A model generated the notes under the pieces. That model was not told where the DNA came from, ran no database searches, and was given only the letters and a program-made list of their open reading frames with translations. The position numbers and the translations under genes were made by a program. Source: CBDCWT01 sp965223305 (GTDB taxonomy: Bacteria; Planctomycetota; Planctomycetia; Pirellulales; Pirellulaceae). Taken from it: DNA of 64,000 nucleotides. The stretch lies in contig CBDCWT010000016.1 of NCBI GenBank assembly GCA_965223305.1, forward strand, positions 1 through 64,000, written 5' to 3'. Below, one piece after another: positions 34,567 through 41,708 of the stretch (position 1 is the first letter of the stretch; each line of letters starts with the position of its first letter).

Positions 34567-35696
34567 CTGTACTTTCTCGACAGTTTACTAACCCGTGCCA
34601 GCGCCTCCTTTGCATTCGCGAAACCGGCAGGAAACTGGTCCAGCACCTGACGCGCAATCTCCTCGACCGAGACCTCCCCGTTCATCAGGCCTAAGATCGT
34701 CCGATCGATAACGCCATTGTCGCTGAGGGTCGGGACGTAGCCAACAGCTTGTTTCTGCAATTGCGGCGACAGCGGCACACCGAAAAAGGTCGATTGCTTG
34801 AAATCCGCCTTGATCTCGTGGGGCTGGTCCTGGTCCAGCACACGGGTGTTCCACCGCCATTGGTAGCCGCTGTCGATCAGATTGGCCCGCAAGGAGACCG
34901 CCAAGGTGTCACCGGGGGCCACGACGACCGGCTGCGAGAACGGAAAAAAAAATCTGCCATAAACGAGCTCGGACCTGCTGGAAAAGCCGACGTCCGGAGC
35001 CAGGGTTGCGTCAAACCAGACGCTCAGCCCGTGGGCAGTTCCCGCACGTGTTGTAGTCATGCTCACGTCGGCAGTGACGTCAGGGCTCTCGATGCTGCGG
35101 TAGTCCAGTGTGGTCCAGCACTGCGGTTCGACGAGGGGCTGCTCCGTCCGTTCCTCGCCCCGATGTGTTGAGTTCGTCACGTAGGGCACGGCAGCCTGCA
35201 TGTCTAAACCATAAGCGTTGTCCGAATACGGAACTACGTTTTGGCTGAAGTAGTCGGGCGATTCGACCGCGGCGATCCAGAGAGTATCCTGCTGCGGGAT
35301 CAGCAGACCATTGTCCGCCAGGAAACGCTTTCGAGCATCGATAATCGCAGGGATGTGCTGGCCGTAAAGAGGGAGCACGCCACGCAGATCGGAGACAATC
35401 ACATCGCACTGCTCGGCGAGTGTGACTTCTGTCGATAGCTTGTTGAAGAATTCGATACGGTCACTAAAGCCATTCGCGTGGGCGACTTCCCGCGCCACTT
35501 GAATGGAACCGTTCGGCTCGATCGCGTAGACCCGCCCAGCGCCGAACTGACAGGCCAACAGGGCAAAGATGCCGGTGCCGGTGCCGATGTCCAGCACTAC
35601 AGATCCCGGCTCGACTGCCTGCCGGAGCGCCTCCACATACGCGTTCGTGCGCAGTTCGTCGGCGATCATGCGGCCAAATTCACTTACAGTAAACAT
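34557..35696 (-). CDS. PRMT-like methyltransferase with C-terminal PqqD-like domain
   Basis: The 379-residue protein begins with the class I SAM-binding fold (VVLDIGTGTGIFALLACQFG, with the glycine motif at 36-42, then VYAIEPNG and IVSDLRGVLPLYG). It continues into a PRMT-type beta-barrel (AHGLSVWFDATLAPDVGF, VVVAPGDTLAVSLRA). The last 65 residues (YVPTLSDNGVIDRTILGLMNGEVSVEEIARQVLDQFP) look like a PqqD-like RiPP recognition element, which binds leader peptides. That fusion would bring the lasso precursor to the methyltransferase. It lies 43 bases after the lasso kinase gene and overlaps the PhyH gene. The residue methylated is unknown; the core offers Arg18 and Lys10/Lys17 as possible PRMT-type targets. 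Confidence 0.85.
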   Translation of the reverse strand: MFTVSEFGRMIADELRTNAYVEALRQAVEPGSVVLDIGTGTGIFALLACQFGAGRVYAIEPNGSIQVAREVAHANGFSDRIEFFNKLSTEVTLAEQCDVIVSDLRGVLPLYGQHIPAIIDARKRFLADNGLLIPQQDTLWIAAVESPDYFSQNVVPYSDNAYGLDMQAAVPYVTNSTHRGEERTEQPLVEPQCWTTLDYRSIESPDVTADVSMTTTRAGTAHGLSVWFDATLAPDVGFSSRSELVYGRFFFPFSQPVVVAPGDTLAVSLRANLIDSGYQWRWNTRVLDQDQPHEIKADFKQSTFFGVPLSPQLQKQAVGYVPTLSDNGVIDRTILGLMNGEVSVEEIARQVLDQFPAGFANAKEALARVSKLSRKYSCD

Positions 35697-35739
35697 GGGC
35701 GTTTGAAGTCACGGCAAGAAACCGAGGAATCGCGATGTG

Positions 35740-36684
35740 CTACTCTTCGGCAAGATTCTTCAAGATCGCTTCTCGAACGGCAGGTAGTAACTTGAGGTCC
35801 CGCGGTACAGTCAGGCGGTGAAGGACAACAGAGCTGGACAAGTGTACGAACGCTTCGAACTCTTGACTGAGTCTCGTCTTGTCGGTGATATCCAGCCGAA
35901 AGGCGCTGTTCACCAAGGCCATCAGGCCATCGCGTGCTGACAGCGGCGTGATGGTAACTGTCTCTGAGTTTGCCGTGGGGGGCGCGAGGACATAGATTCT
36001 CTTTAGCGGGACGCGGTCTGCGCAGAAAGGAAACGGCGCGGTGACGCTCAGCCGCCTTTTCTCAGTGTAGTGAGCTACTTTCGGATATGGAGTTCCATTT
36101 CCCAAAAGAGCGGAGATGGTATCCGGCCATAACCGCAACCCTGTGTAGGTTGGGACCGCGAATAGCTCACCCTCTTCCTCAGTCAACAGAAGGCAATCGT
36201 CTGTGATTCCAGGGAAACCCTGTTGGCAGAAACTAGCAGTGAGCGTCGACTTTCCACTTCCGGTATCCCCGAGAAATGCAATCGCCCCACCACCAGCTAA
36301 CACAGCACCCGCGTGTAATACCCGCCTACCCTGCTGGCCTAAGACGCGAGGCATCACCTGGTCTAAGAAAAGATGCCTGATGGTCTCGGATTCGGTATCA
36401 GGGGCCGGGTGCCCACGAATCTCTTTCCCATCGGGGGAGACTAGGAAATCGACCAAATCGTGGTAACGAAGTAAGTAGCTCGACCCTAGTTTCGCCAGCG
36501 AGAGCCACGGCTCGCCATTCGAATCAGCGAACTGGTGAAACCAGTGAGCCGGAGCAGACCCGAGCTCCTGCGTCTGTGGAAACAGCAAAGTGTAATCGGG
36601 TCCCACTCCTTCGGCCGCGGCCATCTTAAGCGGAAAGTCGCTTTCCACGACCACGTCACCGAATCGACACAATGGCATCGCCAA
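35740..36684 (-). CDS. HPr-kinase-like lasso peptide kinase
   Basis: The 314-residue protein has the HprK/P-type P-loop GDTGSGKST at 139-147, preceded by LHAGAVLAGGGAIAFL and followed by FPGITDDCLLL. The region after 180 (PTYTGLRLWPDTI, VPLKRIYVLAP) matches the HPr-kinase-like proteins found in lasso clusters of bacilli and proteobacteria. There they phosphorylate a serine of the precursor, usually at its C-terminus. It starts 14 bases after the precursor gene. The predicted core ends in Pro and has its only Ser at core position 3 and a Thr at core position 16, so the target would differ from the known C-terminal Ser. The N-terminal 120 residues are probably a substrate-binding region. Confidence 0.87.
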   Translation of the reverse strand: MAMPLCRFGDVVVESDFPLKMAAAEGVGPDYTLLFPQTQELGSAPAHWFHQFADSNGEPWLSLAKLGSSYLLRYHDLVDFLVSPDGKEIRGHPAPDTESETIRHLFLDQVMPRVLGQQGRRVLHAGAVLAGGGAIAFLGDTGSGKSTLTASFCQQGFPGITDDCLLLTEEEGELFAVPTYTGLRLWPDTISALLGNGTPYPKVAHYTEKRRLSVTAPFPFCADRVPLKRIYVLAPPTANSETVTITPLSARDGLMALVNSAFRLDITDKTRLSQEFEAFVHLSSSVVLHRLTVPRDLKLLPAVREAILKNLAEE

Positions 36685-36698
36685 CTCAAACTATCGCG

Positions 36699-36857
36699 CT
36701 AAGGTCTCTTTGTTGGGTCGCCAACTCCCTTACCCTGTTCTGCTGCTCCTGACCCTCCTGCCGTCAACTCGTCGATCGAGCCGTATCGAGACAGAATGGG
36801 TGATTGATAGGCCTTCTTCGGATGCCCCTGGGGCGCATTCTTTTTTTCTTCGCGCAT
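36699..36857 (-). CDS. Lasso peptide precursor (A), 52 residues
   Basis: On the minus strand, an ATG at 36857 with GAGGG eight bases upstream opens a 52-codon gene ending in TAG at 36699. The leader shows the conserved lasso motif Y17-QS-P20-I-L22, Gly26, and Thr32 as penultimate leader residue (SRYGSIDELTA). Cleavage after Ala33 would release a 19-residue core, GGSGAAEQGKGVGDPTKRP. Its Gly1 could form the macrolactam with Glu7 (a seven-residue ring), leaving a 12-residue tail. If cleavage were one residue earlier, Ala1-Glu8 would give an eight-residue ring. It sits between the cyclase gene (63 bases upstream) and the kinase gene (14 bases downstream), the usual A position. The product is secreted or cytoplasmic depending on an unidentified exporter. 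Confidence 0.85.
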   Translation of the reverse strand: MREEKKNAPQGHPKKAYQSPILSRYGSIDELTAGGSGAAEQGKGVGDPTKRP

Positions 36858-36920
36858 CGCGATGTCCCTCTTGCGTTAACGTGTGATGTCAGATCAATAC
36901 TACCAATGGAAACTCGTCAT

Positions 36921-38882
36921 CTAGTTACAGTCGTACGCTGCGGCTGAGCAGGCCGATTCCGTGACTCGATGGCGGTCTCGGCGAAGCCACAGAGCCAAGA
37001 CTGCCGTTTGCCACAGAGAATAAGTATCATCTTGAGAATAACTACCTGAAATATACTGTTCGTAACTTCGTTGTACGAGAGGAAGATCCACAAATTCCTC
37101 GAGATCTTGGCGGCGATCAAAGAGGCTCTCCGCCAACAAGTCACGGTTCTCGGCCAGCCATACTTCGGGTAAACGGATTCTTGGCCCGGCACGGATTTTG
37201 CCGCAGTTTCGCACCTCCTCGGGAAGAATGCCGGCCATCGACCGGCGAAGAACGTGCTTTTGCCGGCCTCGGTGGACTAGCTGACGCCAGGGTAGAGCCA
37301 AGCAATACTCGGCCAGCCGCTTGTCCAAGAAAGGATGCCGCGGTTCGATCGAAAACACAGAAGCGACGCGGTCGTAACGCTCCAAAGCCACCGTCACAAA
37401 GGGCGCCACAATGGTGTGCATGTGGTGTTCCCGTAAGGTCGCGACGTGTTCCGGACTCCTATTCCTAGCATTTGTCTCAAAACGCTCCGCAAGACGGATA
37501 CGCGCGGCGAAATCGAGGTTGATGATCGAGTCTTTGGTCAGATCGCCTAACTTGGTCTTGCGGCCCAGCAAGCGCAACCCCAGCTTCCGCAACGCAAGGG
37601 GGACAAAAGCCGCACGACCATGTTTGTAGAGAAGCTGCCAAGGCGAACCGACTGTGTAGCAGGCGAAAAATGTGGAGTATCCTGAGGCCTCAGCGACCGC
37701 GGTTTTCAATGCCCCAGCGCGCAGCAAGAATCTCAGATACGCTTCCCGATGCGAAGTGACAATGTCGCCGTCCACTCCGTCCAGAAGAGACCTTAGCCCC
37801 CGCTGGCGAGCAGCGCTGTACGTCATGAGCCGTGTGTCAAGCAACAGCATGTCGAAAAGATCGTCCGTCCACTGCAGGGCGCGATCTACGTCGGGCAGGA
37901 ACGTGCTGAACTGCTCAGGAGTAATCTTGCACGGCTCGAGGCCGAGCAGGCCGCTGATCGTGGCATTGACCGATCGAGTCTCGGCGCAGTCGGTTTCATC
38001 TTTCGCTACTGCGGAAAACGTCTGCAGTCGATCGTCCCTTTCGGTTAGTAACTTGTGGGCCATGCCGACAACAGCAGACGAATCCAAGCCACCGCTGAGC
38101 ATCGAGCCGGTGGCACCACGCAGACGACATTCGACTGCCTTTCCGAATACCTCCAAAAAGGCCTCCGTACACTCTTCATCCGAGCTATGACGGATCTCCC
38201 TGGCAGGATCGAGCGACCAATAAGACCGAAGCTCTCGCTGACGACGACGAACCAGCATGCTGTGGGCGGCGGGCAAGCGCAAAACATCCTCGTAGAACGT
38301 ACACGTCCTGTCGATGGGCTCGGTTTGCATCACCAGAAAGTCGGCAATCCTGGCTTGATTGATACGGCGCGGAATCTGCGACAGCTGAAAGATTCCTTTG
38401 ATTTCAGATGCGAAGACGAAAGTGTCCTCGCAAAAATAGTAGTAGAACGGTTTGACACCAAAATGGTCTCTGGCGCAAAACAACCTCTGAATGCGATCAT
38501 CCCAAATTGCGAACGCGAAATCGCCAACTAGCTTGGTCGGACAGTCCTCTCCCCACTTTTCGTAGGCACCAAGAATCAACTCGCTGTCACCGACCTCAGT
38601 AGCCGGGCCGCCGATCGCCAACGAGCTGATCAGTTCATCCCGGTTGTCGATGCGAGCATCCGCGGTAATCGCTAAGTCCCCCCGCCGATTCGTCATCGGC
38701 AGCGACTCGTACATCGCTTCCGGCGTAGCCGACAACATGCAGTGAGCCAATCCCACCGCTCCCTCGCTCCAAACACCTGATCCGTCAGGCCCGCGGTGCG
38801 CAAGACTGTCCGCCATTCGATTCAGCTCGGCTTTGTCTACCGGCCGCCCCCCGAGATTCCAAACACCGGCGATACCGCTCAT
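36921..38882 (-). CDS. Lasso cyclase (asparagine-synthetase-like, C protein)
   Basis: The 653-residue protein has an N-terminal glutamine-amidotransferase-like domain (MSGIAGVWNLGG; HRGPDGSGVW; RDHFGVKPFYY) and a C-terminal synthetase domain with the ATP-binding SGGLDSS at 263-269. Residue 2 is Ser where glutamine-hydrolysing enzymes have catalytic Cys, so it cannot use glutamine. This fits a macrolactam synthetase that adenylates the Glu/Asp side chain of a lasso core and joins it to the N-terminal amine. It overlaps the B2 gene by four bases and is followed by the precursor gene. An ordinary asparagine synthetase is unlikely in this setting. Confidence 0.93.
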   Translation of the reverse strand: MSGIAGVWNLGGRPVDKAELNRMADSLAHRGPDGSGVWSEGAVGLAHCMLSATPEAMYESLPMTNRRGDLAITADARIDNRDELISSLAIGGPATEVGDSELILGAYEKWGEDCPTKLVGDFAFAIWDDRIQRLFCARDHFGVKPFYYYFCEDTFVFASEIKGIFQLSQIPRRINQARIADFLVMQTEPIDRTCTFYEDVLRLPAAHSMLVRRRQRELRSYWSLDPAREIRHSSDEECTEAFLEVFGKAVECRLRGATGSMLSGGLDSSAVVGMAHKLLTERDDRLQTFSAVAKDETDCAETRSVNATISGLLGLEPCKITPEQFSTFLPDVDRALQWTDDLFDMLLLDTRLMTYSAARQRGLRSLLDGVDGDIVTSHREAYLRFLLRAGALKTAVAEASGYSTFFACYTVGSPWQLLYKHGRAAFVPLALRKLGLRLLGRKTKLGDLTKDSIINLDFAARIRLAERFETNARNRSPEHVATLREHHMHTIVAPFVTVALERYDRVASVFSIEPRHPFLDKRLAEYCLALPWRQLVHRGRQKHVLRRSMAGILPEEVRNCGKIRAGPRIRLPEVWLAENRDLLAESLFDRRQDLEEFVDLPLVQRSYEQYISGSYSQDDTYSLWQTAVLALWLRRDRHRVTESACSAAAYDCN

Positions 38883-39346
38883 GCCTCTGCCAGTCTCATA
38901 GCGATATCCGGATCAAAAGCCGCAAATCGTGCGTGGACATCTTCGGCGTCACTGAGAACCGTGCCGGCGTATTCCACCCAAGCGTGCGCGTCCACACGCT
39001 CGCCTGTTCTACGCACTCCGATCCGTACTTGGCTGTCGACTCCTTGCTGCCGCAAAAATGACCAAATCGTGAGCGAGGTGGGCAAGCACTTCGCCCGATA
39101 TGGACCATACCTTGCTGCCGCAATAACGACTCGAGCCGTGGCGCGGGCTTGAGCCAATGTGTCGAATGTGTCGGACTCTGAGCGATTGAGATTGATCGGT
39201 GCTCGGCGGGCCAACGTCGACTGAACCCGCCGCAAACCGAACAATCGCAACGTCAGGCAGGTGATCGGGAGGAACACCAGCGCCCGCACAAGCACCCAAC
39301 GCTCTCCCCAAGACAAGTCCAGCAACTTGGCACATTTATCCATCAC
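38879..39346 (-). CDS. Lasso peptide B2 leader peptidase (transglutaminase-like)
   Basis: The 155-residue protein matches the lasso B2/PF13471 family, a cysteine protease that removes the leader before cyclisation. The catalytic triad is visible: Cys87 in AKCLPTSLTIWSFLRQQG, His121 in DAHAWVEYAG and Asp133 in LSD. The N-terminal helix (LVRALVFLPITCLTLRLFG) is usual for this family. It overlaps the RRE gene upstream by 11 bases and the cyclase gene downstream by four, so B1, B2 and C are translationally linked. Length and motifs are complete. Confidence 0.93.
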   Translation of the reverse strand: MMDKCAKLLDLSWGERWVLVRALVFLPITCLTLRLFGLRRVQSTLARRAPINLNRSESDTFDTLAQARATARVVIAAARYGPYRAKCLPTSLTIWSFLRQQGVDSQVRIGVRRTGERVDAHAWVEYAGTVLSDAEDVHARFAAFDPDIAMRLAEA

Positions 39347-39620
39347 GAACCTCCAGCAGGCCGTGATCCACTAGCTGCGTAACCAGGTCTTGCAAATCCG
39401 TATGCAACCGATCCGCCTCGACCTCGAACTCACCCAGCAAGGTCTCGTAGGCCGCTTGGACGGACTTTGAAGTTGTCAGTGCGTTCCACATGCGCGTACC
39501 TACTTCGTCCAGCCCGAAGTAGGCCTCACTGTTCAGATTCAGCAGGACTGCTTCGCCATCGAGTTCCCGGATCAGTACGCCTTCCGGGGAGGAAACTCGC
39601 GCAAAAGGAAAGTCCGCCAT
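39336..39620 (-). CDS. PqqD-family RiPP recognition element (lasso B1)
   Basis: The 94-residue protein is a PqqD-like winged-helix domain (GVLIRELDGEAVLLNLNSEAYFGLDEVGTRMWNAL, then DLQDLVTQLVDHGLLEV). In lasso systems the free-standing B1 binds the YxxPxL leader motif and hands the precursor to B2. It is the first gene of the minus-strand operon; the ATG follows AGGATCCG. The matching leader motif is present in the precursor at 36699-36857. No clear promoter was found in the AT-richer stretch upstream. Confidence 0.92.
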   Translation of the reverse strand: MADFPFARVSSPEGVLIRELDGEAVLLNLNSEAYFGLDEVGTRMWNALTTSKSVQAAYETLLGEFEVEADRLHTDLQDLVTQLVDHGLLEVRDG

Positions 39621-40273
39621 CGGATCCTACTCACAGAAAACGATCTAGTTGCATCTCGTAGAAACTTCACCCGACGAACAACATTGCGGCAACCACTTCC
39701 CCCAGAAGCGATTGCGAGGGCGAAAAAGGCAAGAAATATTGCCCCTTCACGTTAAACAATAGGCTGGGGGAGTCAAGTGTCGGGCAAGGGATCTGGCAAT
39801 CTAGGGAGTCTTGGTGGTGAGCGAAGACTGTGACGACTGGTCTGATCGCCAGCGAGTCGAGCAGCTGCGAGTCAACTCACAAGTACCTGCCGCGGCTCCC
39901 CCGGGGGGATATTCTTCTAAGTGGCGCGTTCGCCTCAATCAGAACCAGAAGCGTGAGTCTTGATGTTGCGGTGTTGGCTCCATCCTAACCCGAAGCGTAA
40001 GTGAGGGAACAACTTGCGTTGGTGCCCAACTCCCCCTCGCTGACGCTTCGGGTTCCGAAAAACGCTGCGAATCGCCACCCCTGAGCCCACCAGGCAGTGA
40101 TAATCCGGGTTAGGGCCTCCCCGACCACCCACGGCAAACTGCAGGCATGAACCGCGGCGAGAACGTTGCGGGAGACGCTCGCCGAACTTAGATTAAGCAG
40201 TCATCCGAAGCCACGCTCGGCGAGTCTGCTATGCCGGCCGAGGGCGTAGACCGCTGTCTCCTGTAGCTCTTTT
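39621..40273. other. Divergent intergenic region between lasso operon and nucleotidyltransferase
   Basis: About 650 bases without a supported gene. It must hold the promoters for both directions, but no pair of -35/-10 boxes stands out. The palindromic repeat at 39987-40054 occupies its middle. Both strands were read for a second lasso precursor (YxxPxL followed by Thr-x) and none was found. Confidence 0.6.
39987..40054. repeat. AACCCGAAGCGT interspersed palindrome
   Basis: The left arm AACCCGAAGCGTAAGTGAGGG (39987-40007) pairs with the right arm CCCTCGCTGACGCTTCGGGTT (40034-40054), with two mismatches. It is an intergenic stem-loop of a type dispersed through planctomycete genomes. Confidence 0.75.
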
Positions 40274-41494
40274 ATGCACGATTGCGATCGCCAAAACGGA
40301 CGGATGGTCCGTACTCTGGATACCCCGCAATCCTGGCTATGCGGGGTCCTCGTGGCCAACACCAACCTTGCATGGCAGGGCGACGTTTCGCAATGGAAAC
40401 GGCTTGACCGCGTCGCCGAAGTCGAACAGCTCGTCCCGCTGCTGTATGACCGCGTGCAACGGGCGGATCACCTGCATGACGTCCCGGAGCAGCTCCGCGA
40501 TCGCTGGAAGGAAGCTTTTGTTGGTGCGAATGCCCGCAGCGCCGTCGTGTACGACGAGTTCCCCCGGATTCTCCGGACCCTCGCCGCGCCGTCACCGATT
40601 CCCGTGATGTTGCTGAAAGGTGTCGTGCTGGGTCCGATGTTGTATCGAAATCCGGCGTTACGCACGATGGCTGACATCGACTTGTTAGTGCCGGCCGCAC
40701 GATTATCGGAGGCTGAGCGGCGAATTAAGGAAGTTGGCTACGTCGAGCAGTCTCATCGGCTCACAGATCATCATGCCATCTACCAGCACAACGCGCCATT
40801 GGCTGGTGGCCCTCGGAGAATTGTGGTGCTCGAGTTGCATGACGGATTGGTAGCGGGACAGTCCGACTGGCGCTCACCGCCGATCGAGTGGTTTTGGCGA
40901 GACACAGAGCCGTGGCAGGGCGCAGACCCTGGTCACGTCTTTCAGCCGAGTCCGACGGCCCATCTACTATATCTCACCGCGCACCTGGTATTACAGCATT
41001 GGCACGAGCCGCGGATTCGCTGGCTATACGACATCCACCTGCTGGTACAAAGCGAGTTTCAGCGGATCGACTGGCCCGAGCTCGCTCGTCGCGCTGAGCA
41101 GTACTCCTGGACTTTCGCACTCCGAGAAGCTCTCACAACGGCCCAAAGACAATTCGGCACCCAGTTGCCGGCGGGATTTCTCCAGGGGCTGAGCGATGTC
41201 GGCGACCGTGAGTCTCAGCGTTTTGTCGCGTCGGCAACCCATGGTGACTTGGCGCGGGGGTGGGAGAAGTTTCGAGCGAAGACGACGCGGGGACGCCTGC
41301 GGATGCTCGCAGCACTCGTCTTCCCTCGCGCATCTTACCTGCGTTCGCGATATCGTCTGTGGCATCCTTGGCTGTGGCCGCTGGCCATCCCTTGGCGTTG
41401 GGTGGAGAGCCTGGGGATTGCCTGGCGACTGCTCGCAGCGCGAAAATCTCGGCCAGTTCGGAAATCTGACGAAACTCCTCGGCAGCTTCAATGA
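40274..41494 (+). CDS. Nucleotidyltransferase-family protein next to lasso operon
   Basis: The 406-residue product has the NTP_transf_5 (PF14907) core: VMLLKGVVLGPMLYRNPALRTMADIDLLVPAARL, with the paired acidic residues (DID) of the polymerase-beta fold, and later helices (HLLYLTAHLVLQHWHEPRIRWLYDIHLLV). Such proteins recur in lasso gene clusters with kinases, where a role in modifying the phosphorylated peptide has been proposed. It is divergent from the lasso operon. Its C-terminal 70 residues are rich in aromatic and basic residues, with no assigned domain. The start is ATG 40274 or ATG 40304; neither has a strong ribosome binding site. Confidence 0.82.
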   Translation: MHDCDRQNGRMVRTLDTPQSWLCGVLVANTNLAWQGDVSQWKRLDRVAEVEQLVPLLYDRVQRADHLHDVPEQLRDRWKEAFVGANARSAVVYDEFPRILRTLAAPSPIPVMLLKGVVLGPMLYRNPALRTMADIDLLVPAARLSEAERRIKEVGYVEQSHRLTDHHAIYQHNAPLAGGPRRIVVLELHDGLVAGQSDWRSPPIEWFWRDTEPWQGADPGHVFQPSPTAHLLYLTAHLVLQHWHEPRIRWLYDIHLLVQSEFQRIDWPELARRAEQYSWTFALREALTTAQRQFGTQLPAGFLQGLSDVGDRESQRFVASATHGDLARGWEKFRAKTTRGRLRMLAALVFPRASYLRSRYRLWHPWLWPLAIPWRWVESLGIAWRLLAARKSRPVRKSDETPRQLQ

Positions 41495-41708
41495 TCGCCC
41501 GACTGCGGTTTTCTGTGATGCGCTTTCGTTGATCTCAAGAATTTCGACGGTGTCGTGACCTCGAGTCGATGCATCGCGTACGGTGACTCCACACGGTCGA
41601 CGACATCATCATCTGACCGGCGCAAGTATCTTCGTACACTGGTTTTGCGGGGAGTTGCCTTTTGGAGTATCTTAGCAGGGACGATCTGCTCTTTAACGGT
41701 GTCCACCT

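Noticed and set aside
36921..38882. Ordinary asparagine synthetase
   Set aside because: Residue 2 is Ser instead of the glutaminase Cys, and the gene overlaps B2 and precedes a lasso precursor, so a macrolactam synthetase fits better.
39621..40273. Second lasso precursor in the divergent intergenic region
   Set aside because: Neither strand shows a small frame with YxxPxL followed by Thr-x and a ring acceptor.
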